Origin: JBBQQG01 sp038216175
GTDB taxonomy: Bacteria > Patescibacteriota > Saccharimonadia > Saccharimonadales > OMJO01
Assembly: GCA_038216175.1 (NCBI GenBank)
Contig: JBBQQG010000012.1
Coordinates: forward strand, 1 to 28,353
Length of the DNA stretch: 28,353 nt
Direction of reading: 5' to 3'
Position numbers and translations under genes: made by a program. Positions 1 through 8,700 of this stretch are shown piece after piece; within the stretch, counting starts at the first letter, position 1; each line of letters begins with the position of its first letter. Below the pieces are notes generated by a model, which was not told the DNA's origin, searched no databases, and saw only the letters and a program-made list of their open reading frames with translations.

Positions 1-46
1 GGGTCAAAAGCTTTGGCCATATTTTCGAATACTCCAATTCATTCAT
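1..46 (-). CDS. Possible N-terminus of a divergent gene running off the left edge
   Basis: On the minus strand an ATG at 46-44 opens a frame that stays open to the window edge and reads MNELEYSKIWPKLLT. Only 15 codons are visible, so no function can be proposed. The main support is the upstream sequence: on the minus strand TATATT (58-53) lies exactly six bases before this ATG, the spacing of the leaderless starts found elsewhere in the window, and TGG precedes an overlapping TATATA. A second ATG (42-40) in another frame hits a stop within 13 codons. The call is tentative because a 15-codon open frame can occur by chance. Confidence 0.35.
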   Translation of the reverse strand, partial: MNELEYSKIWPKLLT

Positions 47-68
47 TGTGGCAATATATACCACAATG
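44..68. repeat. 8-bp inverted repeat with 9-base centre at a divergent gene start
   Basis: The arms CATTGTGG (44-51) and CCACAATG (61-68) are perfect inverted copies around the AT-only core after a C, AATATATA. No T run follows, so it is not an intrinsic terminator. It lies between the putative left-edge minus-strand gene and the plus-strand gene at 111. Each arm contains an ATG reading outward. The core supplies -10-like TATATT/TATATA sequences on both strands. It could be an operator over a divergent promoter, or simply the symmetric promoter itself. Confidence 0.4.
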
Positions 69-110
69 CTACTTAATATTTACCTCTTTGACTAGCTAGT
101 TATGTGAGAT

Positions 111-572
111 GTGTGCTCAGTATATTGGGAGCCTGACAAAGAGATATTGCAGAGTGAAAAAGAAAATGGGCTAAAAGAAAGCGATGTACGGGTACGTATG
201 CTAACCAATCTGAATACTAGGGAATGCTTACTAAGGTTGAGCGCCGGAGGTCAAATACTACCTTGCGCAAAAGCTCGTACAGTAGATTGGAAAGCTTCTA
301 CACCAAGTTCGTCACTGGCTACTTTAAAAGAGTTTGATCAACCAAGTCAGCCACTCTCAAAATTCATAGAAAGGCCGTTAAATGCTACTTCGCCACCATC
401 TATTACACAAACTTCAGTTAAATTAACCGGTGAAGCTACAGTCTCAAACCTATCAACCCTGCCGTTAGCAGCTGGTATACCAAATCAACCTGCACTGCAG
501 GTGCGACCAGTTTCTACGCTTGCCGAGCTTCTAGCTAGTCAATCATCAAGTCGTAAACAAGTAACGCGTTAA
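111..572 (+). CDS. Hypothetical protein with a short ordered N-terminus and a long Ser/Thr/Pro/Gln-rich tail
   Basis: I do not recognise this 153-residue protein. Residues 1 to about 60 have ordinary composition, with Cys2, Cys39 and Cys52 and a segment ending RTVDW. From about residue 60 to the end it is rich in Ser, Thr, Pro, Leu and Gln and is probably disordered. It has no signal peptide or membrane segment. The GTG start at 111 is the first available after an in-frame TGA at 105-107; no clear Shine-Dalgarno or -10 supports it, and ATG 198 is an alternative. The next gene starts 12 bases after the stop, so the two are probably co-transcribed. The reading frame is probably real; the start is uncertain. 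Confidence 0.6.
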   Translation: MCSVYWEPDKEILQSEKENGLKESDVRVRMLTNLNTRECLLRLSAGGQILPCAKARTVDWKASTPSSSLATLKEFDQPSQPLSKFIERPLNATSPPSITQTSVKLTGEATVSNLSTLPLAAGIPNQPALQVRPVSTLAELLASQSSSRKQVTR

Positions 573-584
573 AAGGAATAAAAT

Positions 585-1280
585 ATGGACCAACAAATAG
601 CTAAAAGTATAGTCGACAAAATTATTGGGCAGATATTCGGTTACCAAAGTCCACTTACTTTGGAACAGATACTGACAAAATTTGCCTTTGATGTACGTTT
701 GCCACAGAGGGTCCAGGATTCCATAACGAACAAACCGACATGGGCATCGTCGACAAATCCGGTTAAATTCGTCAGTTTTGAGCATACTCAGGAAATGCCA
801 GAAGGAGCTTGGGAGCGTCCAAAACAACCGATAAATTCTATTCAGGATATTCTTGGTTATTGGAATGAAACTAATCATATGGCGACAGAGCGATACCTGG
901 ACTCTTTAAACGTTGCAGAATCCGACGATGTACGCCACTCCGAAAACGTTTATCGTTCACAAAATATTGAGGGCTCAAAGAACATAATATTTACAGACGG
1001 TGCGATTAACAGCGAATTCTTAGCAGCAAGTCAGAGATCGCAATCTTCTAACTTTTGCATTAGATTGGAAGATAGCGGTGAAAGTTCAAATAGCTTCAGT
1101 GTTTCTTGGAGTACCAAGATATCTAATTCATTCTTTATTCAGGATTGCGCAAATATGCAGGACTGTATGTTTTGTTCTCATATGAACAGTAAGCAATACT
1201 GGATTGCCAACATGCCATTTGAGGAAGCGGAATATCGCAAAATCAGGGATATGGTAGTACGCTGGATCCTAACTGGTTAG
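585..1280 (+). CDS. Conserved-looking protein with S-x-N repeats and a Cys-rich C-terminal segment, function unknown
   Basis: This 231-residue soluble protein has no signal peptide. The N-terminal ~110 residues look globular, with alternating helical and Trp-containing segments. From about residue 115 short units of the form SENV, SQNI and SKNI recur at near-regular spacing, followed by Ser/Asn-rich stretches typical of a parallel beta-solenoid. Near the C-terminus come QDC, QDC and MFC, then SKQYWIANMPFEEAEY. From memory this resembles a patescibacterial family with segments like NCFGCVGL...YCI...EEY, but I could not check it. AAGGA at 574-578 places a Shine-Dalgarno before the ATG. It is probably co-transcribed with the gene at 111. 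I propose no function. Confidence 0.75.
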   Translation: MDQQIAKSIVDKIIGQIFGYQSPLTLEQILTKFAFDVRLPQRVQDSITNKPTWASSTNPVKFVSFEHTQEMPEGAWERPKQPINSIQDILGYWNETNHMATERYLDSLNVAESDDVRHSENVYRSQNIEGSKNIIFTDGAINSEFLAASQRSQSSNFCIRLEDSGESSNSFSVSWSTKISNSFFIQDCANMQDCMFCSHMNSKQYWIANMPFEEAEYRKIRDMVVRWILTG

Positions 1281-1283
1281 CTC

Positions 1284-1292
1284 TGATATACT
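1284..1292 (+). promoter_or_regulatory. Extended -10 promoter of the gat operon (leaderless)
   Basis: TGATATACT contains the TGn extension followed by TATACT (1287-1292). Seven bases separate it from the gatC ATG at 1300, so the predicted transcription start falls on or one base before the A of the start codon. There is no convincing -35 and no Shine-Dalgarno. It begins four bases after the preceding stop codon. Confidence 0.6.
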
Positions 1293-1299
1293 GTTATAA

Positions 1300-1593
1300 A
1301 TGAGCGACCTCACAAAAAATGATGTATTAAAATTGGCCCAGCTGGCTAGACTAAGTTTAAGTCAAGATGAAGTTATTCTGTTTCAAAAAGAAATAAGTTC
1401 CATTCTTGATTACGTTAAGCAGTTGGAAAATATAGAAACTAGTGGTTTAGAGCCAACATCTCAGGTTACTGGGCTTACTAATGTTATGCGAGAAGACGTT
1501 ATAAAGGATTATGGAATATCGAGAACCGAACTTCTAAAAAATTTACCCGATTCAAAAGACGGAATGATCAAGGTTAAAAGGATGCTGGGATGA
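1300..1593 (+). CDS. gatC: Asp/Glu-tRNA(Asn/Gln) amidotransferase subunit C
   Basis: GatC is the small belt subunit that wraps around GatA and GatB in the amidotransferase that converts Glu-tRNA(Gln) to Gln-tRNA(Gln), and in many bacteria Asp-tRNA(Asn) to Asn-tRNA(Asn). The 97 residues match the usual length. The family pattern is visible: an N-terminal LAQLARLSLS helix, a long helix (EISSILDYVKQLENI), the EPTSQVTGLTNVMREDV segment that lies along the partner, and a C-terminal P-x-x-KDGMIKV motif. It ends in TGA within an ATGA that overlaps the gatA start by four bases, implying translational coupling. It is first in the operon and its mRNA is predicted to be leaderless. Confidence 0.97.
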   Translation: MSDLTKNDVLKLAQLARLSLSQDEVILFQKEISSILDYVKQLENIETSGLEPTSQVTGLTNVMREDVIKDYGISRTELLKNLPDSKDGMIKVKRMLG

Positions 1594-3023
1594 CCGAGTG
1601 GTCCTCAATTACTAAAATTTCTGAAGAAGTAAATTCAGGAAAAACTAGCGCAGTAGATCTGGTCAAACAATCATTTAAAATTATGAATGAAAATAAAGAT
1701 TTTAGCGCCATTATTTCTATCATTGAAAAAAGAGCATTAGAAAGAGCCAAATATATTGATAAAAAAATTAAAAACGGCGAAAACGCAGGTCGTTTAGCAG
1801 GTGTGCCATTTATAGCAAAAGACAATTTTCTGACATTTGGAGGTAAAACAACAGCAGCAAGTAATATATTAAAAAATTTTGAAGCTCCTTATCAGGCTAC
1901 GGTTATAAATAAACTTGAAGAAGAAGGGGCAATTTGTGTAGCGAAAGCCAATCTTGACGCTTTTGCACATGGGGGTTCTACTGAAAATAGCGATTTTATG
2001 ATTACAAAAAATCCTCATGATAAAAAGAGAGTTCCGGGAGGTTCATCCGGCGGTTCAGCAGCTGCAGTTATATTGAACATGGCTCCTTTTGCTCTCGGTA
2101 CCGATACTGGCGGTTCTATTAGACAGCCAGCTGCTTTTACCGGTGCTGTTGGCTATAAGCCGACATATGGATTAGTTTCGAGAAGTGGGGTAATTGCTAT
2201 GGCTAGCAGTACAGATGTTATAGGGCCATTGACAAACAATGTTGAAGACGCCGCTTTAATATTAGATATTATCGCTGGCAATGATGAACTAGACAGCACA
2301 ACTATCGAGAAAAACGATAAACCGTATACCAAACTTGATTTAACACTTAAAGGTCAAAAAATCGGAATTATTAAGGAGTATTTAAGCGACGGATTAGAAG
2401 AAGGTATAAAAATTAGTATCGATAAAGCAGTTTTAAACCTAAAGCGAGCTGGTGCTGAAGTAACTGAAGTTAGCCTACCTTCTTTGCCGTTGGCATTAGC
2501 CTGTTATTATATTATTTGTCCTGCAGAAGTTAGTAGTAATCTAAGTAGATACGATGGCCAAAAATATGGTTATTCGAGTAATAATGCAATTGATCTTGAG
2601 GACAGCTACCTAAAATCTAGAAGTCAAGGATTTGGTAAAGAGGCTAAACGAAGAATAATGATTGGCACGTATGTACTAAGTAGTGGATACTATGACGCAT
2701 ATTACAAAAAGGCACAGACAGTTCGAACGAAATTAATCGAAGAATTTAAAAATGCATTTAGCAGTTACGATTTTCTGATAGGACCAGTAACACCAACTAC
2801 AGCATTTTTAATCGGTGAAAATATCAACGATCCGTTAAAGATGTACCTTATTGATATAATGACCGTAGCGGCAAATCTAGCTGGTGTACCTTCTATATCT
2901 ATTCCGATAGATAAATCAGATAACATGCCGGTCGGACTCCAGATTATGGCGCCACAGAAAAAAGACCGCGAATTGCTCGGGGTTGCACACGCACTAGAAA
3001 GGTTATACACAAATGTCGTTTAG
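1590..3023 (+). CDS. gatA: Asp/Glu-tRNA(Asn/Gln) amidotransferase subunit A (glutamine amidase)
   Basis: GatA hydrolyses glutamine and passes ammonia to GatB for transamidation of misacylated tRNA in the cytoplasm. It belongs to the amidase-signature family. The catalytic Ser-cisSer-Lys triad is intact: Lys77 in FIAKDN, Ser152 in the GGSSGGSAAAV signature and Ser176 in TDTGGSIRQPA. The spacing (75 and 24) equals that of the Staphylococcus aureus enzyme (Lys79, Ser154, Ser178). The length of 477 residues is normal. The start overlaps gatC by four bases, and its last 11 bases overlap the next gene. With no separate glutaminyl-tRNA synthetase gene in this window, the indirect Gln-tRNA route is the likely use. 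Confidence 0.98.
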   Translation: MTEWSSITKISEEVNSGKTSAVDLVKQSFKIMNENKDFSAIISIIEKRALERAKYIDKKIKNGENAGRLAGVPFIAKDNFLTFGGKTTAASNILKNFEAPYQATVINKLEEEGAICVAKANLDAFAHGGSTENSDFMITKNPHDKKRVPGGSSGGSAAAVILNMAPFALGTDTGGSIRQPAAFTGAVGYKPTYGLVSRSGVIAMASSTDVIGPLTNNVEDAALILDIIAGNDELDSTTIEKNDKPYTKLDLTLKGQKIGIIKEYLSDGLEEGIKISIDKAVLNLKRAGAEVTEVSLPSLPLALACYYIICPAEVSSNLSRYDGQKYGYSSNNAIDLEDSYLKSRSQGFGKEAKRRIMIGTYVLSSGYYDAYYKKAQTVRTKLIEEFKNAFSSYDFLIGPVTPTTAFLIGENINDPLKMYLIDIMTVAANLAGVPSISIPIDKSDNMPVGLQIMAPQKKDRELLGVAHALERLYTNVV

Positions 3024-3444
3024 CGTTATTGTAATATTACTTATATCTGTTATTTTTGTTTTGGTCGCGGGGTTCATATTATATAAAAAAATGCCTAGAA
3101 AATTAAAAGTAAATCAATATGTTACTCAGTGGAAAATTTTGCAGGGATATTGTAAAGATAAAACAACCTGGTCAAAAGCAATTTTAGAAGCCGACAAATT
3201 ACTAGATAAAGCTTTAAAGAAGCGTAAATATAACGGTAAAAGCATGGGTGAAAGATTAGTCTCTGCACAGCGGAAACTTACAAATAATGATGGTGTGTGG
3301 TTTGCTCACAATTTATCTAAAAAAATTAAAGGAAGTTCGACTGTTCGACCAAAAGAAGCGGAGGTTAAACAGGCTTTAATAGCTTTCCGTCAAGCTCTAA
3401 AAGATATAGGAGCCCTACCCAATGGTGAATCAAGAGACACGTAG
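3013..3444 (+). CDS. Membrane-anchored small protein, possibly a HEPN-like fold lacking catalytic residues
   Basis: The protein has 143 residues with one N-terminal membrane segment (about residues 4-24), then a basic helical soluble domain. The segments W-x-KAILEADKLLDKAL, GKSMGERL, VWFAHNLSKKIKG and a final alpha-helix ending KDIGALP match, from memory, a patescibacterial family whose equivalent line reads AH-x-L-RN-x-IAHE, close to the R-x4-H signature of HEPN RNases. Here the Arg position is Ser and the His position is Gly, so HEPN catalysis is not expected. It overlaps gatA by 11 bases and gatB by 23, so its synthesis is probably coupled to the amidotransferase. Its role is unknown; RNA or tRNA-complex binding is speculation. 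Confidence 0.8.
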   Translation: MSFSVIVILLISVIFVLVAGFILYKKMPRKLKVNQYVTQWKILQGYCKDKTTWSKAILEADKLLDKALKKRKYNGKSMGERLVSAQRKLTNNDGVWFAHNLSKKIKGSSTVRPKEAEVKQALIAFRQALKDIGALPNGESRDT

Positions 3445-4903
3445 CAAATATATTACTACTATCGGTATCGAATGTCATGTACAGCTTAAAACAAAGACAA
3501 AATTGTTTGCATCGGTTGGAAATGATGCTCGTAGTGCAGAACCAAATACTTTAATAAGTCATATCTGTTTAGGTATGCCCGGAGCACTTCCGGTATTAAA
3601 CAAAAAAGCGATTTACTTAGCTGCTAAAGCTGCCTTTGCACTTGGTACTACACCTCAAAAATTTAGCAAATTTGATCGCAAACATTACTTTTACCCTGAT
3701 CTACCGAAAGGTTATCAGATAACACAATTTGATCAGCCGATAATACTTGGTGGTTTTGTCGACATTGTTGTTGAAAATGAAAAAAAACGAATAAATTTAA
3801 CGAGAGCGCATTTGGAAGAAGATGCTGGTAAAAGTACGCATCCTGCTGGACAAGACTACAGTTTAGTTGATCTCAATAGAGCAGGAACACCGTTACTTGA
3901 GATCGTGTCAGAACCGGAAATGCATAGTCCCGAAGAAGCTAAAGCATACGCCAGGGAATTATATATACTAATGAAATTTGCAGATGTAAGCTATGCAAAT
4001 CTGTTTTACGGCAATATGCGATTTGACGTGAATGTCAGTGTTTCTAAGGATGATAGCTTAGGCATTAGAAGCGAGACTAAAAATTTAAACAGTTTTAGAA
4101 GTGTTGAAAAAGCCGTCGAATACGAAATTAATCGACAAATTGAGTTGCTGGAAAAAGGCAATAAAATAATTCAGGAAACCAGAGGTTGGGACGACGCTAA
4201 ACAAAAAACATTTAGTCAAAGAAGTAAAGAAGAGGCTAACGACTACAGATATTTTCCAGATCCAGATTTGCCTCCGGTCCTTATTGATGAAGATTTTATC
4301 AATAAAATACAATACGAGATGCCCAATATGCCAGCATATTGGCGTAAACAACTCGAAACTTTAGGACTTGATAAAGTTCAAATAGAAATTCTTATAGAAA
4401 ATGAAGTTGAATCTAGCTCAGTCAATTATTTGTCGCTACTAAAAGATCTTAAAAATCCCGAATTAATAAAATACATATCTAATTGGTTGGTCAATTTAGA
4501 GATTCCACTTCGTCAGTCAAATAAAGATAAATTAACTAAAATAGATGATATAAAGAGAGTAGAAATTTATCAGTTCATATATCAACTTTTAAAAGAAAAT
4601 AAGTTAAGCTCTACAAATGCTAAGAAATTAATAAAAGATATATTACTTGAAAAAAACACTCCTTCTAATATCGAAAAATTTGCGAGCGATAAAGGATACA
4701 TCCAATTAACGGATGAGAGTGAAATAGACAGAATCGTTAAAGAAGTCATTTTAAATAATCAAACAGCAGCCGATGATTTTATTAAAGGTGAAGAAAAGGC
4801 AATCGGCTTTTTAATTGGTCAGGTGATGAAAATGTCTCAGGGAAAAGCAAATCCATCGACAGCCCGCGAGCTGATTATTAAAAATCTAAATTTATCAAAA
4901 TAG
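3422..4903 (+). CDS. gatB: Asp/Glu-tRNA(Asn/Gln) amidotransferase subunit B
   Basis: GatB is the kinase/transamidase subunit: it phosphorylates the tRNA-bound Glu or Asp with ATP and transfers ammonia delivered by GatA. Hallmarks are IECHVQLKTKTKLF at the N-terminus, FDRKHYFYPDLPKGYQI, RAHLEEDAGKS, LVDLNRAGTPLLEIVSEPE, the ETKNLNSFRSVEKA and E-T-R-x-WDDAK motifs and DYRYFPDPDLPP. The C-terminal YqeY-like tRNA-binding tail ends in KAIGFLIGQVMKMSQGKANP. The length of 493 residues is slightly above typical. The ATG at 3422 has AGGAG at 3408-3412 inside the preceding gene; GTG 3425 is a weaker alternative. It is last in the gat operon, with no terminator behind it. Confidence 0.98.
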   Translation: MVNQETRSKYITTIGIECHVQLKTKTKLFASVGNDARSAEPNTLISHICLGMPGALPVLNKKAIYLAAKAAFALGTTPQKFSKFDRKHYFYPDLPKGYQITQFDQPIILGGFVDIVVENEKKRINLTRAHLEEDAGKSTHPAGQDYSLVDLNRAGTPLLEIVSEPEMHSPEEAKAYARELYILMKFADVSYANLFYGNMRFDVNVSVSKDDSLGIRSETKNLNSFRSVEKAVEYEINRQIELLEKGNKIIQETRGWDDAKQKTFSQRSKEEANDYRYFPDPDLPPVLIDEDFINKIQYEMPNMPAYWRKQLETLGLDKVQIEILIENEVESSSVNYLSLLKDLKNPELIKYISNWLVNLEIPLRQSNKDKLTKIDDIKRVEIYQFIYQLLKENKLSSTNAKKLIKDILLEKNTPSNIEKFASDKGYIQLTDESEIDRIVKEVILNNQTAADDFIKGEEKAIGFLIGQVMKMSQGKANPSTARELIIKNLNLSK

Positions 4904-5009
4904 ACTAAAGCAATATTTATACTTTTCATTTATTTATGAATTTACCGACCAAATCTTTTAAACAGTACTCAATTAATTAATCATTAAATTAACTGGTCAA
5001 GCAATAGTG

Positions 5010-5015
5010 TATAAT
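5010..5015 (+). promoter_or_regulatory. Consensus -10 of the YtxH-pair operon (leaderless)
   Basis: TATAAT lies exactly six bases before the ATG at 5022, so the predicted +1 is the A of the start codon. No good -35 is visible in the AT-rich region upstream. The 118-base gap after gatB (4904-5021) otherwise holds only weak AT-rich inverted repeats and no T-tailed hairpin. Confidence 0.6.
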
Positions 5016-5021
5016 TAAAAT

Positions 5022-5279
5022 ATGAACGAGGCTGAGAAAATACTGTTAATAATATTAGGATCAGTGCTTGCGATATTTCTTATATTGGCAATTGTATTAA
5101 CTGTTAAAATTATTGAAATAGTCCAGCACGTCAAAAGGATTATTGAAAAGGCTGAAGATATTGCCGACAAAGCAGAAGCAGTGGGTGATTTTTTTAAAAA
5201 AACCGCAGGACCAATTGCTGTCGGCAGATTATTCACGAACATTGCCGAGTCAATGTTTAAACGTAAGTCAAATAAGTAA
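5022..5279 (+). CDS. Small single-pass membrane protein with a helical cytoplasmic tail
   Basis: Eighty-five residues: one hydrophobic segment at about 7-29 (LLIILGSVLAIFLILAIVL), then a charged amphipathic helix with KRIIEKAEDIADKAEAVGDFF and a short basic end. The layout resembles the small DUF948/YtxH-associated membrane proteins often encoded beside YtxH-domain genes, but there is no diagnostic motif. The mRNA start is predicted to be leaderless. Sixteen bases separate it from the YtxH-like gene, which has its own strong ribosome site, so the two likely form one operon. A structural role at the membrane is inferred only from the architecture. Confidence 0.75.
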   Translation: MNEAEKILLIILGSVLAIFLILAIVLTVKIIEIVQHVKRIIEKAEDIADKAEAVGDFFKKTAGPIAVGRLFTNIAESMFKRKSNK

Positions 5280-5294
5280 GCAAAGGAGTATAAA

Positions 5295-5708
5295 ATGGGA
5301 AAAAATGCTACTAGAAAGATTGCTGTAGCTGGTGTAGTCGCTGCAGCAGCAGGTTATGTCGCTGGTATTTTAACTGCTCCGAAGAGCGGTAAAGAAACGC
5401 GAAAAGACATTAAAGTTAATGCCCTAAAAGCTAAAGCTGAGGCAGAAAAACAACTAAAAAGGCTACACAGCGAGCTTGATGAATTAGTAAAAAAAGGTAC
5501 TGGTAAGGCAAAAAATCTAAAAGATGCAGCACAAAAGGAACTAGTGGGTGCAGTAGGTAAAGCTCAACTTGCAAAAGATAGGGTCAGGGAAACCCTCAGC
5601 CGAGTACATGAAGAAGGCGCTGAAGATGCTGATTTACAAAAAGCTATTAAAGAAGCTAATGAAGCAGTAGATAATTTAAAAAAATATATATCCAAACACA
5701 CTTCATAA
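5295..5708 (+). CDS. YtxH-like domain protein
   Basis: This protein of 137 residues begins with a Gly/Ala-rich hydrophobic helix (AVAGVVAAAAGYVAGILTAP) followed directly by KSGKETRKDI, the signature of the YtxH-like family. The rest is a long Lys/Ala/Glu-rich helix, probably coiled coil, containing KAKNLKDAAQKEL and ending LKKYISKH. YtxH proteins are general-stress or envelope-associated in Bacillus, with unknown biochemical function. A strong AAAGGAG at 5282-5288 precedes the ATG. It is probably co-transcribed with the membrane protein at 5022. Confidence 0.85.
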   Translation: MGKNATRKIAVAGVVAAAAGYVAGILTAPKSGKETRKDIKVNALKAKAEAEKQLKRLHSELDELVKKGTGKAKNLKDAAQKELVGAVGKAQLAKDRVRETLSRVHEEGAEDADLQKAIKEANEAVDNLKKYISKHTS

Positions 5709-5785
5709 TCCCAAAATAAAGATTAGTTTTTAGAAAGTTTAGCATTTTAATACGTCAATAGTCTAAACTAGTAATTGAATTAATT

Positions 5786-5789
5786 GGGG
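5786..5789 (+). promoter_or_regulatory. Ribosome-binding site that decides the dnaE start
   Basis: GGGG sits six bases before GTG 5796, favouring that codon. The upstream in-frame TTG at 5784 overlaps this site and has no Shine-Dalgarno of its own; ATG 5808 is four codons further in. The promoter is unclear; TAAACT at 5764-5769 is a weak -10 candidate. The rest of 5709-5795 is AT-rich with no other signal seen. Confidence 0.45.
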
Positions 5790-5795
5790 TTAAAT

Positions 5796-8700
5796 GTGTC
5801 TAAAACAATGGATTTAAAGTCTAGTGATTATGTGCATTTACACAATCATACTCAATATAGTTTGTTAGATGGGTTAACTAAAATCCCGGCAATGGTTGAT
5901 TACGTAAAAGCATCTGGGATGGAAGCCATAGCAGTGACTGATCATGGTACTTTATCTGGACTGATTGAATTCTATAAAGAGTCTGAAGAAAAAAAAATAA
6001 AACCAATTCTCGGATTAGAAGCATACGTTACACTTAACAATCATTCTGATAAAGATCCAACAAAAGATAAATCTTATTATCACTTGATAATTCTTGCAAT
6101 GAATAAGCAGGGTTATTTGAATTTGATGCAGTTAAGCACAATTGCAAATCTAGAAGGTTTTTATTACAAACCGCGCATAGATCATGAACTTCTTGAAAAA
6201 TATAATGAAGGATTGATCATATTAAGCGGCTGCATAGGTGGAGAAATTGGCGACTCTCTTCGTCAGGACCAATACGATAAAGCTAAACAAACAGCAACTT
6301 GGTATAAAAAAGTGTTTGGTGACAGGTATTACTTAGAAGTACAAGACCATGGGCATAAAGATCACCCAAAAGCGTGGAACGAGCAAGTTGCAGTTACTGA
6401 AAAAACTCTAAAGTTGGCTAAAGAATTAGATATTGAGACTGTATTAACTTGTGACGCACATTATTTAAGTGCTAATGATCAAGATGCCCATGAAATACTT
6501 CTTTGCGTTCAAACTGGATCTTTTTTATCTGATGAAAACAGAATGAGCTTAAAACAATTTGATTTACACGTAACTGATCCGTCAGAATTAATAAAGCGTT
6601 GGGGAGGAGAAAACCCAGAACTAATTTTAAATACTAGGAAAATTGCTGACAGATGCGATATAAAAATTGATCTGGGGAAAATTCTGATTCCAAAATTTTC
6701 AGTTCCAAAAGGTGAAACCGAAGAAAGTTATTTAAAAAAGTTAGTATATCGAGGCTTAGCTTGGCGATATACAGACACAGATGAAGCAGCATCTAACTTA
6801 TTAACTTTAAGTGAAGCAAAAAAGCTATTGCCAAAAGAAGTTATTATCAGAGCAGAATTTGAACTCGGTGTTATTGGTAAAATGAAATTCAACGGGTACT
6901 TTTTAATAATTTCAGATTTTATTACTTGGGGAAAACACCAAGGGATAGTATTTGGTCCAGGCAGGGGTTCTGCTGCAGGTAGTATCATTGCTTATAGTCT
7001 AATGATAACCGAGCTAGATCCACTTAAGTATGATCTTTTGTTTGAGCGGTTTTTAAATCCCGATAGAATTAGTATGCCGGATATTGATATAGACATTCAG
7101 GATAGTCGTCGAGATGAAGTGATCAGATATTGTGTAGATAAATACGGCGATAACCGAGTAGCTAATATTGTTACATTTGGTCGTATGGCAGCCAGAAACG
7201 CTATAAGAGATGTCGCCCGTGTCTTACAAGTACCATATAGCGATGCTGACCGTTTGGCAAAGATGATCCCTCCGCCAATTCAAGGTCGTCATATACCGCT
7301 ATCAAAATCTTTGCAAAATAACAAAGAATTAAAAGACGAATACAATAATAGCGAACAATCGCAACGCGTATTCGATTTAGCTATTCAACTAGAAGGAACT
7401 ATCAGGAGTCACGGTGTGCACGCTGCAGGTGTAGTTATAGCTCCAGATGATATCGTTAAGTTCGTTCCACTCGAGAAAGCACAAAAAGGCGTAGTTGCTA
7501 CACAGTACTCAATGAATCCGATAGAAGACCTCGGTTTACTTAAAATAGATTTTCTAGGTCTATCTAATCTGACTATTATTAAGAATGCCTTAAGGATTAT
7601 TCATAGAGTATACGATGTTGAAATAGATATAAATACAATCTCACTGGACGACAAAAAGACCTTCGAATTATTGCAAAAAGGTGATACTACAGGTGTATTT
7701 CAGCTAGAATCCGCCGGGATGAAACGATATCTAAAGGATTTAAAACCGACGGTTTTTAACGATATCATAGCTATGGTTGCATTATATAGACCTGGACCAA
7801 TGCAATGGATTGATGATTTTATCGCAAGGAAAAATGGTATTAAAAAAATTGAATACTTTCATCCTGCAATGGAACAAGCATTAAAGAACACTTACGGTGT
7901 TATTGTTTATCAAGAACAAGTTATGCAGATTTCAAAAGAATTAGCCGGATTCAGTGGTGGCCAAGCAGACACATTAAGAAAAGGTATTGGTAAAAAAATT
8001 CCTGAAGTTCTTGCCAAACTCAAAAATGAGTTTATTGAAGGATCGATAAACAAAGTTGGTGCCAACAGAAAACAAATGGAAACTTTCTGGAAAAGTTTAG
8101 AAGATTTTGCCGCTTACTGTTTTAATAAAAGCCACGCGGCATGTTACGCCATGATTGCATATCAAACTGCATATTTAAAAGCACACTATCCGGAAGCTTT
8201 TATGGCAGCATTAATGACAAGCGACTTCGATAATCTAGATCGTCTAGCAATTGAAATTACAGAGTGTAAATACATGGGTATTGAAGTATTACCACCTGAT
8301 GTAAATGAATCGTTTGTCGAATTTGCAGTTGTCCCAAACAGTAGCCAAATAAGGTTCGGAATGGCAGCTGTAAAAAATGTAGGTACTAGCGCAGTAGAAG
8401 AAATTCTAAGAGCACGATTAGACGGTACTTTCGCAAGTCTCGAAGATTTTTTTAACCGTGTCAGTGTTAAAACAGTAAATCGAAAAGCAATTGAAAGTCT
8501 TATAAAATCGGGAGCCTTTGATAGGTACGGCGATAGAAGTTTGCTTCTTCACAACTTGGATACAATGATGGCTTATGCTTCGAGACTTCAGAAACAGACT
8601 TCTACAGGTCAAACAGACTTATTTGGACAGATGATTGATGAAATAAAAATTATAGTTCCACAGCTTGTACTTGATTTACCTACGACAGTTTACGAACAAC

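Noticed and set aside
546..878. 110-codon open frame on the minus strand
   Set aside because: It is antisense to the well-behaved gene at 585-1280, has no start signal, and shows the composition expected of a reverse-frame shadow.
4926..4941. TTCAT/ATGAA hairpin after gatB as a terminator
   Set aside because: The stem is five AT-rich pairs and there is no following T run.
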